Source of the DNA: Occallatibacter sp. | Lineage (GTDB): Bacteria > Acidobacteriota > Terriglobia > Terriglobales > Acidobacteriaceae | Direction: 5' to 3' | Length of the DNA: 33,269 nucleotides | Assembly: GCA_031296215.1 (NCBI GenBank) | Contig: JARLGE010000031.1 | Location: forward strand, 1 to 33,269 | Shown: positions 16,252-25,849 of the stretch, in pieces | Numbering within the stretch: the stretch's first letter is position 1 | How the letters are laid out: the number at the start of each line of letters is the position of its first letter | The notes under the pieces: generated by a model | What the model was told of the DNA's origin: nothing | Databases searched by the model: none | What the model saw: only the letters and a program-made list of their open reading frames with translations | Position numbers and translations under genes: made by a program

Positions 16252-18569
16252 GCCTAGACCTCTTCCAGCTTCTGCCCGCAGTCTACCGGCTCCGCGACGC
16301 CCAGGTCGCGCAGTCGATGCAACTGCTGACCCCGGCTCAGCTCGCCGAACTGGCCCAGCTTCAGGCTCTTCCCCAGCCGCTCCCCGCCGGCCAGCAGGCC
16401 CAGTTGGACGAGCTGCAGGCCCTGGCCGCCCGCGGTCCATTGCAATCCCTGCTCATGCTCGTTGGCGAGCAAATCGAGGCCGTCGCCTACGACCTCGATC
16501 AGCTCTACGACGACCAGTTCATCGAGACCTGCGGCAAGTGGGTCATCCCCTACATCGGCGACCTGATCGGCTACCAGTCCATCAAAAACATCTCTCCGGC
16601 CGTGGACGCCCCGCGCGCGGAAGTGGCCGAGACCGTCTCCTTGCGCCGCCGCAAGGGAACCATCCTGGTCATTGAGCAGTTGGCCCGCGATGTCACCGGC
16701 TGGGGGGCGCACGCCGTAGAACAGTTCCAGGTTCTTGCCGACACCCAGTACCTGAAGCATCTGCGCCATCGCAACCTCTACGCCCCCAACCTGCGCCGCT
16801 GGCAGACCGGAATCTACATGGACACCGCCTTCGATTCCACCGCCCACAAGGTCGATGTCCACCTGATAAGTTCCGGCCGCGGTCAATACAATATCCAGAA
16901 CGTCGCCATCTTCCTCTGGTCGCTGAGCGCCGCCGCCATCACCAACGCGCCGCTGACGGCTGCCAAAGAGAGCCCCTCCGGCCAGCTTTGCTACCGCTTC
17001 AACGCGCTCGGCCTGGACCAGCCGCTCTTCCACCGCGCACTCTCCCAGGGCGAACAGATCGCCGCCGCCGCCGGCCCCGCCAATGTCCCGGACCGCCTGC
17101 TGCGCCGGGTCCTCTGCGCCGACCTCGCGCAAGGCGTTGGCGCCTCGTTTTACGGACAAGGCGCAAGCCTGGCGATCTACCTCGACCAGAAGCTCCTCAG
17201 TCCCTACCAGATCGCCGTCGCCACCCTCTCCGGAGCGGACGGAGCCTGGGCCAACCTTCCTTCCGCATCCAGCCCGTACACGGTGGTGGTCGATCCTGAA
17301 TTGGGCCGGCTCGCGCTTCCGTCCGGCAGTACCGGCCACCAGGTGAGCGCCTCCTGGTTTTACGGCGTCAACGCCAACCTGGGCGGCGGAGAATACCCGC
17401 GCTCCAACAACTTTGCCGTGCAAAACGAGGCCTTTGTCGTCCCCTTTCCCAATCCCGATCCCAGCTTGACCACACTCCAGGAGGTGGTGGCCTACGCCCA
17501 GACGCTGCTGCCGCTCAACAGCGCCGTCGCCGTCGAAATCTCCGCGCAGTCGGCCAACGCACTGGCAGAGGATTCCGCCCAGGGCTTGGAGCCATTCGGC
17601 AGCGCCTCGCTCACTGTCACCACCACGCCCGCAACTCCGTTGGCCATCGATCTTCCTGCCGGCGCCACGTTTGAACTTCGTGCCGCCGATCTGACCGTCC
17701 AGACACTGCTGCTCGACTCGCCGCTGACCGTCTCCGGCGATGCCGACAGCACCTTCCTGCTCAACGGCATTGTCCTGGCCGAGCAGCCCGGCATGGGGAA
17801 ATCCGCTGCCAACCCCGCGCTCCTCGTGGTCCCGGCCGCCCGCCCCAATGGCGCCGACAATCTTCTCTCACAGCTCACTCTCATGGAGTGCACGCTGGCT
17901 CCCGGCTGGTCGTATTCAGCCGCCGCAGGCAATCCTGCGACGCAAACCCCGAACCAGCCCACCGACCCGGTGCTGCTGATTTTTTCGCCTGCGGTCAGCT
18001 TCTCGGCCAGCAACTCCATTCTTGGCGGAATCCGCTCGACCGCCCTGGGCACGGTCACGCTGACCAACTCGATCCTCGATTCCACCGATCCCGGCAACAC
18101 CGCGTACGCCGCCCCGGACGGATCCAGCGGCGGCGCCGCTCTCACCCTCAACGGCTGCACCGTGGTGGGCCGCGTCCACGCCACTCTGCTGACCCTGGTC
18201 ACCGACAGCATCTTCTGGTCAACCAAGGACGATTCCATAACCTCCGGCCTGATCGCCGACAGAAAGCAAGAGGGCTGCGTCCGCTTCAGCTTTCTGCCTT
18301 TCGATGCCGTCACTCCGCCGCCCTACAAATGCGTGCAGCAGGCCGTTGCCGGGGTGCAGCCGTTCTTTGTCGCCACGCGCTACGGCCAGCCCGGTTACCT
18401 CAAGCTGATGGTCTGCACCGACGACACCATCCGGCGCGGCGCAGACGACGGCGGCGAGATGGGGGCCTATCACTTCCTGCTTGCACCGCAACGTGAAAGC
18501 GACCTTGAAATCCGTATCCAGGAGTACCTCCCAGTGGGCCTTGAATTTGGACTCATCTATCAAAACTGA
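16248..18569 (+). CDS. P2 gpI-like tail protein with beta-rich C-terminal half
   Basis: A 773-aa protein. The N-terminal third contains 'DLDQLYDDQFIETCGKWVIPYIGDLIGY' (about residues 83-110) and 'RRRKGTILVIEQLARDVTGW', the core of the tail-protein-I-like family seen after J genes in eCIS loci. The last ~40 residues, 'GGEMGAYHFLLAPQRESDL' then 'LPVGLEFGLIYQN', match the conserved terminus of the same family. Between them, about residues 460-690 read as short repeated strands with Asn/Ser/Thr turns (for example NSILGGIRSTALGTVTLTNSIL), resembling a right-handed beta-helix. The likely role is a baseplate periphery or fibre-attachment protein. ATG 16248 overlaps the J2 stop; GGGGA at 16236-16240 is the SD. 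Confidence 0.82.
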   Translation: MSLDLFQLLPAVYRLRDAQVAQSMQLLTPAQLAELAQLQALPQPLPAGQQAQLDELQALAARGPLQSLLMLVGEQIEAVAYDLDQLYDDQFIETCGKWVIPYIGDLIGYQSIKNISPAVDAPRAEVAETVSLRRRKGTILVIEQLARDVTGWGAHAVEQFQVLADTQYLKHLRHRNLYAPNLRRWQTGIYMDTAFDSTAHKVDVHLISSGRGQYNIQNVAIFLWSLSAAAITNAPLTAAKESPSGQLCYRFNALGLDQPLFHRALSQGEQIAAAAGPANVPDRLLRRVLCADLAQGVGASFYGQGASLAIYLDQKLLSPYQIAVATLSGADGAWANLPSASSPYTVVVDPELGRLALPSGSTGHQVSASWFYGVNANLGGGEYPRSNNFAVQNEAFVVPFPNPDPSLTTLQEVVAYAQTLLPLNSAVAVEISAQSANALAEDSAQGLEPFGSASLTVTTTPATPLAIDLPAGATFELRAADLTVQTLLLDSPLTVSGDADSTFLLNGIVLAEQPGMGKSAANPALLVVPAARPNGADNLLSQLTLMECTLAPGWSYSAAAGNPATQTPNQPTDPVLLIFSPAVSFSASNSILGGIRSTALGTVTLTNSILDSTDPGNTAYAAPDGSSGGAALTLNGCTVVGRVHATLLTLVTDSIFWSTKDDSITSGLIADRKQEGCVRFSFLPFDAVTPPPYKCVQQAVAGVQPFFVATRYGQPGYLKLMVCTDDTIRRGADDGGEMGAYHFLLAPQRESDLEIRIQEYLPVGLEFGLIYQN

Positions 18570-18648
18570 ACCATCAAAACCGATCCGTCGATCGTGCCAG
18601 AAGCTGCTGCAAACCACACCTGAGCCAGAGCGAGAATAGGAGTCAACC
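18570..18648 (+). other. Intergenic gap before the DUF6519 gene
   Basis: The gap is 79 bp. I see no clear promoter or terminator. It ends with TAGGAG (18637-18642), an SD that supports the GTG start at 18649. Confidence 0.45.
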
Positions 18649-21600
18649 GTGAGCTTCGACAACAGCCGCACCATTTTCAATCCCTTCAACGACTATTCCT
18701 CGGTCGTCATGCCCCAGGGCCGCGTTCAGCTCGATGCCGACTGGAATGAGTTTCTCGCCGAGATAGCGCGCCGCATCCAGGCTGGCGCCCTCGACACCAT
18801 GGGCCGCGCTGTCTACCCGATCACCACGCCTGACGCCTTCTATATCTCCCCCTCGACCACGGCCTGGGTGGTGAACATCGGCCAGGGACGCATGTACATC
18901 GACGGTCTGCTGGCGGAGAACCACGGCCCCATCGGCTCTGCCCTCTGGGACCCCGCGCTCGCCGAGCTTTCCGGCGCGCCCCAGCCTGCGCCGGCGAGCA
19001 TCGGCAACACCCCCAGCATCCCCTTCACCAGCCAGCCGATGTTCCCAGCCGCCGCGGTGCAGACCAACCCACAAATCAAGCAGGATATCCCCAATGCCGC
19101 CGGCTCCTATCTGTTCTACCTCGACGTATGGACCCGTGAAGTCACCTGGCTGGAGGATCCGTTCACCGCGAATCCGGATTACGGGCCCGGCATGGTCGAT
19201 CCGGGCGTCGGCATCGACACCTCCGGCCGTCTCCAGACTGTCTGGCAGGTCCGCTGGATGCCCGCGGCCATGGCCGGCGGTTCCGGCCCAGCGGTCACCT
19301 GCGGCACGCCCGACGCAAAGATTGCCTATCCGTCCGGCTCCGACGGCCTGCTCACCAATGGCGTCGTGCCGAACACCTCTACGGGCGATTGCTGCCTGAC
19401 CACCGGCAGCGGCTACACGGGCCTGGAAAACCAGTTCTACCGCGTGCAGATCCACCAGGGCGGCCCGGTCGGAACAGCCACCTTCAAGTGGTCCCGTGAA
19501 AACTCGTCTGTCGCCACCAGCGTCACCAACATCGTTCAAGGAGCCAACCCCGGCGGCGCTCAGGCCACGGTCCTCACCGTCGCTTCCCTGGGCCGCGATC
19601 AGGTGCTGAATTTCTCCAACGGCGACTGGATCGAACTGCTCGACGACAACATGGAGTTGAACGGCCAGCCCGACCCGAATTATCCCAGCGGCGCTGCGTA
19701 CACCTTCGGCAAACCAGGCATCCTCTGCCAGATCGACACGGTCGATCCCACCACCAACGCCATCTACCTGGTTACTCCGCCGCTCAACAACCCGCCCACT
19801 GCCTCCGCCAACTTGCACACGCGCATCGTCCGCTGGGACACCTCTCCCACCTTGACGACCGCCGAAACCGCGGTTCCCGCCACAGGTACCGCCCTGCAAC
19901 TGGAAAACGGCCTGACCGTCTCCTTCAGCACCACTCCCGGCAGCAACGGCAACTTCCTCTGCGGCGATTTCTGGACCTTCTCGGCGCGCACCGACGGCAG
20001 CTACGATCAACTCACCAGCGCCCCGCCGCGCGGAACCCACCACCACTACACCAAGCTTTCGGTAGTCGCCTTCGACGCCGCCGGAAACGCCACCAGCACT
20101 CCCGACTGCCGCACACCATGGCCCAGCAGCGGAGAAAACGACTGCGGCTGCTGCACCGCCACGGTCGGCGACAACCAAACCACCTTCGGCGCCTATACGT
20201 CGATTCAACAGGCCATCGACAACCTGCCTGCGGGCGGCGGCACCGTCTGCATCCTTCCCGGCCAGTACTACGAATCGATCGTCCTCGCCGGCCTAACCGA
20301 GGTCACGCTGCGCGGTTCCGGCCCGCAGACTACCCTCTATGCACCGCCCGCTCCCGGCGGCGCCGCCGACCAAAGCGGCTCCACCGACACCATCGCTACC
20401 AACAGCGGCATCAGCGCCATCATCACCATCACCAACTCCCAGCACATCCAGTTGACCGGCTTCAGCATCGAAGCTCCCGACGGCATGAGTTGCATCCTGC
20501 TCGACCAGATCTCGTCCCTCGCACAGGTCAGCGTCGATCTTGGCGCAAGCAAGGATAGGGTCGCCAGGAAGACCATCGCCGGCCAGGTGAAAAAAGCTGC
20601 TTCGGCCGCGAAGCAGCAAGCCGATCTGGCCGCCGCCGGCGTCCTTGCCGCGCAAGAAGAAACCATCGCCGGCAAATACAAATACATCCCGGACTACCCC
20701 AACTGGTATGGCAACGGCGCGAAATTCGCCACGCCCTTTTTCCTGCCATCCGGCTCCGACGTTACCCTCACGGATCTGGTGCTGACGGCTTCCACCAGGC
20801 CGGCCATCGTCGCCATCCAGGCCACTCTGCTCAACATCGTTGAAAACCGCATCCTCATGAAGGATGTCGCCAGCTTGTGGCCCGCGGTCTACGTCAGCGG
20901 CGCCGAAATCACCATCGAGAGCAACTGGATCGGCCTTCAGGACAACAGCGACGCGGGCAACTTCGCCACCGCCCAGATCGTCACGGACCTCGCCGCGAAC
21001 TTCGCCGCCTCCACCTCCACGCCGGTCGGAAACGGGGGCATCCAGATCGGCGGCTACTCCACGGGCGTCTCGGTCGTCGACAACCAAATCGAAGGCGGCG
21101 CCTTCAACGCCATCTCCCTGGGCGCCATCCTTCTGTTGAACAGCAACAACCAGGTGCAGGTCAGCGGCCTCAACGGCCTCTTCCTCGCTTCGCCGGTCAC
21201 CTCCGCTGGAACCACACTTGTCCTTCCGCCCACGGACGCGAACGGCAACACACTGGCCGCCGATGGCCCGCTGCAGAACATCCTTATCGAGCGCAACCGC
21301 ATCGGCAACGTCGGCCTCTCCGCCGTGGGTCCGGTCGGCTTTTTCACCTCCACAACTCCGGAGATCGTCAGCGTAGCCAACCTCACCATCCTCGGCAACA
21401 TCGTCTCCGGCTCCGTTCAGGCGCCCATCGCGCCCTTCCCGGCGAGTGTCACCGGGCTTGGCTATGGCGCCATCTGCCTTCCCGACCTGCAAAACCTCAT
21501 TCTGCGCGATAACTCCATCACCGACTTCGGCCCCCAGCCCGGCGCCCAGGTCTGCGGCATCTTCATTCTCAACGGCGAGCAGGTGGAAATCTCCCGCAAC

Positions 21601-23286
21601 CAGATTCTGGAGACCCGCGACTGGGCTACGATCGAATCCGCGCCCACCCCGCTGAACGGCCTTCAGGCCGGCATTGCGATTCCCATGGTCTCGCCGCCAG
21701 CCCTCGACCAGAGCGCCACGGCATCGACGTGGGCAGGCGCCAGTTCCCAGGGCGTCGTCAAGGCGGGGAGCCCGCCCGTCTATCAGCCCGGACTTCCCGC
21801 TCTGCGCCTGGACCAGAACGTCGTCCGCGTTCCGCTCGGTTGCGCCCTCGAAGTGGCCGGTTACGGCCCCTTCTCGATTACCGGGAACCAGCTCAGCTCC
21901 GGCGGCACAGTCCCGGCATCCGCCGTGCCGGCGCCGGCCCTCACCGTACTGATCTTCAACCTGGGCGCAGCTGTCGAGTTCGATACGCGCACCACCTTCA
22001 CCGAACTCTGGGGCGCGGTCAGCAATCCCGCTCCGCCCACGGTTCAGTTGGTCGACGCCGCGCTCTCCAAATCCACCAATGGCATGGTCCAGTTCGCCAA
22101 CAACAACTGCCAGTTGGAAACCAGGGCTTGCGGCGCCGTAGGCATTTCCTCCGTGCTCGTCTTTACCCTGGACCAACTCAATTTTGCCAACAACCTCACC
22201 TGGATCGACGGTGGTGGAGCGACCGCATTGCTCAACGAAGCCAAGGAAACCCTCACCGCGGCGATGGATGTCCTCCTCCTTGGCACCGCGGTCAACATCT
22301 CCGGGAACCGCTTTCAAGAGGGGCTGAACTCTGTTGTCTTCTCCGGCATCACCGGCGGAATCTTCAACATCACCACCGGCAACATCTCCACCAATTGCCT
22401 CTTCAGCGAGACCAACACTGCTCCGTTCGGCGTCAACAGCAATAACGTCTGCCTTGCGGCAGCAGTCGCCTCTCTGCTCAAGGACGCCACCCTGTGCAAG
22501 GACATCTCCAAAAAGCTCCTCAACGGCTATGGGGTGAAGATTGCCAAGGCTTCCAACCGAAGCCAAACCAACTACTCCTACGCCGACACCGAGTTCGCTA
22601 TGAGCCCCGCAGAGAAGATTAACGTCGCCGTCGGCCAGATCGACTCGACCGCCGCCGATCGGGTCCAGCAACTCTCCCTCAACCGCCAGGCTCGCCTCAG
22701 CCAGGTCAGCCGCATTGCCGCCACCATTAGCACGCAATCGGGCGCAACCTCCAAACAAGCCACTGCGGCCACCGCTGAAGTCACCGCCACCAAGGCAACC
22801 ATCGCCCGCTTCGAAATGCTCAAGCAGCAGGTCACGGTTCAGCCGCCTGCCGTCACCGCCACCGGTTGGGCGCTCTATGGCGTTCTGTACAACTCCAGCA
22901 ATGCACCTGTCTCGGCCTACAGCCTGTACTTCGTCGACGCCGGCAACACCTACCAGAACGCCTTCGGCATCGCTTACTCTGGCGCCGACGGCTCCTTCCA
23001 GATGGTCTATGCCGGCCCTTCCGCCGGCCATGCGGCTCCTACCGCGCAGCTCTTCGTTCAGGTTTGCAACGCCAGCGGCGACCCCATCTACACCTCCCCA
23101 ACCGCATTTACTCCCGCCAACGGCGTCGCCACCTACCAGGCCATTACCCTGCCCGCCGGCGAAAAGCCCATCGGCAAACTCCCCACCGTCTTCCGCGGCA
23201 TCACTCTGCCCAAGCTCAACAAAAGCATCGACCCCGCGGACACCCCATCCGGCGCCGAGCCCAACAGCGAGGAGAGCAAGGAATAG
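18649..23286 (+). CDS. DUF6519-domain protein with right-handed beta-helix region (candidate tail fibre/adhesin)
   Basis: The largest gene here, 1545 aa. The N-terminus 'FNPFNDYSSVVMPQGRVQLDADWNE' is the hallmark of DUF6519, found in eCIS and phage-like loci. The DUF6519-type part seems to run to about residue 480 (ending near a TH-HH-Y motif and a DCGCC cluster). From about 500 to 1230 the sequence is a series of short strands with Asn-rich turns ('NRILMKDVASLWPAVYVSGAEITIESNWIG', 'ISRNQILE', 'ITGNQLSSGG'), a pectate-lyase-like beta-helix, interrupted near 645-680 by an Ala/Lys/Gln helix. About 1335-1395 is a predicted helical stalk, and about 1404-1510 a transthyretin/Ig-like domain. GTG 18649 with SD TAGGAG. 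It is the last eCIS gene, fitting a peripheral fibre or receptor-binding part. Confidence 0.8.
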   Translation: MSFDNSRTIFNPFNDYSSVVMPQGRVQLDADWNEFLAEIARRIQAGALDTMGRAVYPITTPDAFYISPSTTAWVVNIGQGRMYIDGLLAENHGPIGSALWDPALAELSGAPQPAPASIGNTPSIPFTSQPMFPAAAVQTNPQIKQDIPNAAGSYLFYLDVWTREVTWLEDPFTANPDYGPGMVDPGVGIDTSGRLQTVWQVRWMPAAMAGGSGPAVTCGTPDAKIAYPSGSDGLLTNGVVPNTSTGDCCLTTGSGYTGLENQFYRVQIHQGGPVGTATFKWSRENSSVATSVTNIVQGANPGGAQATVLTVASLGRDQVLNFSNGDWIELLDDNMELNGQPDPNYPSGAAYTFGKPGILCQIDTVDPTTNAIYLVTPPLNNPPTASANLHTRIVRWDTSPTLTTAETAVPATGTALQLENGLTVSFSTTPGSNGNFLCGDFWTFSARTDGSYDQLTSAPPRGTHHHYTKLSVVAFDAAGNATSTPDCRTPWPSSGENDCGCCTATVGDNQTTFGAYTSIQQAIDNLPAGGGTVCILPGQYYESIVLAGLTEVTLRGSGPQTTLYAPPAPGGAADQSGSTDTIATNSGISAIITITNSQHIQLTGFSIEAPDGMSCILLDQISSLAQVSVDLGASKDRVARKTIAGQVKKAASAAKQQADLAAAGVLAAQEETIAGKYKYIPDYPNWYGNGAKFATPFFLPSGSDVTLTDLVLTASTRPAIVAIQATLLNIVENRILMKDVASLWPAVYVSGAEITIESNWIGLQDNSDAGNFATAQIVTDLAANFAASTSTPVGNGGIQIGGYSTGVSVVDNQIEGGAFNAISLGAILLLNSNNQVQVSGLNGLFLASPVTSAGTTLVLPPTDANGNTLAADGPLQNILIERNRIGNVGLSAVGPVGFFTSTTPEIVSVANLTILGNIVSGSVQAPIAPFPASVTGLGYGAICLPDLQNLILRDNSITDFGPQPGAQVCGIFILNGEQVEISRNQILETRDWATIESAPTPLNGLQAGIAIPMVSPPALDQSATASTWAGASSQGVVKAGSPPVYQPGLPALRLDQNVVRVPLGCALEVAGYGPFSITGNQLSSGGTVPASAVPAPALTVLIFNLGAAVEFDTRTTFTELWGAVSNPAPPTVQLVDAALSKSTNGMVQFANNNCQLETRACGAVGISSVLVFTLDQLNFANNLTWIDGGGATALLNEAKETLTAAMDVLLLGTAVNISGNRFQEGLNSVVFSGITGGIFNITTGNISTNCLFSETNTAPFGVNSNNVCLAAAVASLLKDATLCKDISKKLLNGYGVKIAKASNRSQTNYSYADTEFAMSPAEKINVAVGQIDSTAADRVQQLSLNRQARLSQVSRIAATISTQSGATSKQATAATAEVTATKATIARFEMLKQQVTVQPPAVTATGWALYGVLYNSSNAPVSAYSLYFVDAGNTYQNAFGIAYSGADGSFQMVYAGPSAGHAAPTAQLFVQVCNASGDPIYTSPTAFTPANGVATYQAITLPAGEKPIGKLPTVFRGITLPKLNKSIDPADTPSGAEPNSEESKE

Positions 23287-23415
23287 CGCATGTTCACTTT
23301 GAATGGAAGACGAAGCCGAACCTGTGCAAAAGACGGGATACCTCGGTGAGCCAGTTTCTGGCGTCCACACCGTGGCTGGGGGCGTTATCATCGCGTGTTG
23401 GAAGGAGATATCAAG
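23287..23415 (+). other. Boundary between the eCIS operon and the glycosidase locus
   Basis: 129 bp separate the last eCIS gene from GH31. A small hairpin GCCAG-TTT-CTGGC sits at 23350-23362 but has no T-tract, so a terminator is not established. No promoter stands out; TTATCAT at 23385-23391 could be a weak -10 without a good -35. Confidence 0.4.
23402..23407 (+). promoter_or_regulatory. Shine-Dalgarno fixing the GH31 start
   Basis: AAGGAG lies 8 nt before ATG 23416. It favours that ATG over the in-frame GTG at 23395, and the ATG gives a cleaner signal peptide. Confidence 0.75.
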
Positions 23416-25818
23416 ATGATTCACGCCTGGCGGGGCAGCAAGCTTTTCTTTCTGGCCGGTGTTCTCTTTTCGGGTCTCGCTCTTCAAGCGCAGCAGGCAC
23501 AGCAAGCGCAGCAAGCGCCGTTGACGCTGACCCGCGGCGTTAGCAACATCGTCCTCGAGCCCTACGCGCCGAACATTCTGCGGGTGACGCTGAGCCTGAC
23601 GCGCGATGCGGCGCTGGCCAAACCGGGCTACGGCCTGATCGCCACGCCCGCCATTTCGGGCTGGACCGCAAGCCAGACCGCGCAGGCCGATGTCTACCAG
23701 TCGGCGCGCATGATCGCCACCGTGGACAAGGATCTACCCCCTTCCCATCCCCCGCTCCAGACCGAGCTGGACATCGCCAAATACTTCAACGGCTCCGCGC
23801 CCGGCGCGCACATCACGCTGCGCACGCCCGAGGGCAAGACGCTGGTGGAGATGACCGGCTGGTCGCAGTCGGTGCCCAACCACAAGGATGGAACGGCGGA
23901 GCTGGAAAACGATCGCAGGCCCGCCGACCCCAAGTTCTGGGTGGTCGGCGCGACCTTCGCCGCGCCGGACGACGAACACTACTACGGGCTGGGCCAGAAT
24001 CACGAGGGCTTCCTCGACCATCGCGGCCACCCGGTGCGCTGCTGGGCCGACTACACGGCTCCGGCCGCGCCCAGCTTCTGTGTGCCGTTCCTGATCACCA
24101 ACAAGGGCTACGGCCTGCTTTGGGACAACCCCTCGAAAACCACCATCGAGCCGGGATTCAACGAGCAGACCAAATGGACCTCGGAGGTGGGCGACCGCGT
24201 TTCGTTCTTCGTGATTGCCGGCGCCACGGCGGATGAGATCTATGGCGGCTACCGGCTGCTGACCGGGGCAACGCCGATGCTGCCCAAGGCCGCTTACGGC
24301 TACATCCAGTGCAAGCAGCGCTACGCCAGCCAGAAGGAAGTGCTCGACGTGGCGCAGGGCTACCGCGACCGCCATCTGCCCGCCGACGTGATGGTGGTCG
24401 ACTGGTTCTACTACACAAAAATGGGGCAGATGGACATGGACCCCAAGTTCTGGCCCGATCCGGCGGCCATGAACAAGCAACTGCACGCGATGGGCTTCGA
24501 GACCATGATCAGCGTGTGGCCGCGCTTCGTGCCCGACGACCGCTACTACGCCGAGCTGCTGAAGAAGGGCTGGCTCATTCACCTGGCCGACGGCACGCCC
24601 ATCAACGGATTGCCGTATGACCGCGCCGGCTCCGACATCGACACTACCAATCCCGAGGCCGCCGCCTGGTACTGGAGCACAATTCGCGACAACATCATCA
24701 GCAAGGGCTTCGATTCGATCTGGGCCGACGAGACCGAGCCCGACCTGCCTCCCAACGGAGCTTATTACCACATTGGTCCAGGAACCCAGTTCTTCAACGT
24801 CTACCCGCTCTTCCACACCGCCGCGCTCTACGACGGATTCCGCAAGGACCAACCGGAGCGGCGGGCGCTGATTCTCTCTCGCGACGCCTACCTGGGCGCG
24901 CAGAAGAATGGAGCTATCTTCTGGTCCTCGGACATCTATCCCACCTGGGACACGCTGCGCCGCCAGATTCCCACCGGCCTCGATTTCGCGGCTTCGGGGC
25001 TCACTTACTGGTCCAACGACACCGGCGGATGGCAGTATCTGCCCGCCGAACACCATCCGGCCCATCCGCCGCTGCTTGACCCGTCCGATGCGCGCGACAA
25101 CGTGGGCGGCTACGACGACTACCCGGAGCTCTACACGCGCTGGTTCCAATACGCCACCTTCCTGCCCATCATGCGCGCGCATGGCAGCCGCCTCACCAAC
25201 GAGGTCTGGTCCTACGGCAAGCAGGCCGAACCCATTCTGGAAAAGTACCTCCGCCTGCGCTACCAGTTGATGCCGTATATCTACTCGCTCGGCTACCGGA
25301 CCTGGCAGACCGGCGCGCCCTTCCTGCGCGCCTTGCCGCTGGATTTCCCCAACGACCCCAAGGTCGCCGACCTGCGCGACGAATACATGTTTGGGCCGGC
25401 GTTGCTGGTGGCCCCGATTACCGAGCAGGGGGCGACCAGCCGGGAGGTTTATCTCCCTGGCGATGCCGATTGGTACAACTACTGGACGAATGAACGGGTG
25501 ACGGGCGGCCAGACCATCACGGTTCAGGCGCCCATCGACACCATCCCGCTCTTTGTGCGGGCCGGCTCGATTCTTCCGCTGGGAGCGCAGGTGGACAGCA
25601 CCCACCAGGTGCAGGCCATCGAGCGAGTGCGGGTCTACCCCGGCGCCGACGCGGACTTCACCTTGTTCTCCGACGACGGCCAGACCTATGCCTACGAGAA
25701 AGGCGCTGGCTCGGTCACCCGCCTGCACTGGGACGACGGGGCGGGGAAGCTCGCGCACGAGGGCGTCCAAGCCTGGACCGGCCCGGACAGCGCCGTGCTG
25801 GAGGTGGTGGGCCGCTAA
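23416..25818 (+). CDS. Secreted glycoside hydrolase family 31 (alpha-xylosidase/alpha-glucosidase-like)
   Basis: An 800-aa protein. Residues 1-25 are a Sec signal peptide (basic start, then LFFLAGVLFSGLALQA), followed by a QQA repeat linker. An N-terminal beta-sandwich precedes a GH31 (beta/alpha)8 domain at about 275-610. Motifs seen: 'MVVDWFYYTKMGQMDMD' at the substrate-binding strand, the catalytic nucleophile in WADETEPD (D438), and the acid/base region YWSNDTGGW (D535). 'FLPIMRAHGS' and 'YMFGPALLVAPI' are further family signatures. GH31 enzymes release alpha-linked glucose or xylose with retention of configuration. WxDxTEP is common in alpha-xylosidase-type members, but exact specificity is uncertain. 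It is followed after 31 nt by the AGE-family gene, probably in the same operon. Confidence 0.9.
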   Translation: MIHAWRGSKLFFLAGVLFSGLALQAQQAQQAQQAPLTLTRGVSNIVLEPYAPNILRVTLSLTRDAALAKPGYGLIATPAISGWTASQTAQADVYQSARMIATVDKDLPPSHPPLQTELDIAKYFNGSAPGAHITLRTPEGKTLVEMTGWSQSVPNHKDGTAELENDRRPADPKFWVVGATFAAPDDEHYYGLGQNHEGFLDHRGHPVRCWADYTAPAAPSFCVPFLITNKGYGLLWDNPSKTTIEPGFNEQTKWTSEVGDRVSFFVIAGATADEIYGGYRLLTGATPMLPKAAYGYIQCKQRYASQKEVLDVAQGYRDRHLPADVMVVDWFYYTKMGQMDMDPKFWPDPAAMNKQLHAMGFETMISVWPRFVPDDRYYAELLKKGWLIHLADGTPINGLPYDRAGSDIDTTNPEAAAWYWSTIRDNIISKGFDSIWADETEPDLPPNGAYYHIGPGTQFFNVYPLFHTAALYDGFRKDQPERRALILSRDAYLGAQKNGAIFWSSDIYPTWDTLRRQIPTGLDFAASGLTYWSNDTGGWQYLPAEHHPAHPPLLDPSDARDNVGGYDDYPELYTRWFQYATFLPIMRAHGSRLTNEVWSYGKQAEPILEKYLRLRYQLMPYIYSLGYRTWQTGAPFLRALPLDFPNDPKVADLRDEYMFGPALLVAPITEQGATSREVYLPGDADWYNYWTNERVTGGQTITVQAPIDTIPLFVRAGSILPLGAQVDSTHQVQAIERVRVYPGADADFTLFSDDGQTYAYEKGAGSVTRLHWDDGAGKLAHEGVQAWTGPDSAVLEVVGR

Positions 25819-25849
25819 GGCCGAATCGAAAGCCGGACGGAGCTACAGC

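Noticed and set aside
18643-20208. 521-codon minus-strand frame
   Set aside because: Antisense shadow of the DUF6519 gene start, without an SD or recognisable domain.
23350-23362. Hairpin GCCAG-TTT-CTGGC as terminator of the eCIS operon
   Set aside because: The stem is only 5 bp and no T-run follows, so it is not a convincing intrinsic terminator.
20293-23514. 1073-codon open frame on the minus strand
   Set aside because: It is antisense to the DUF6519 gene, low-complexity (Gly/Asp/Val-rich) and has no family motifs. High GC keeps this frame open.
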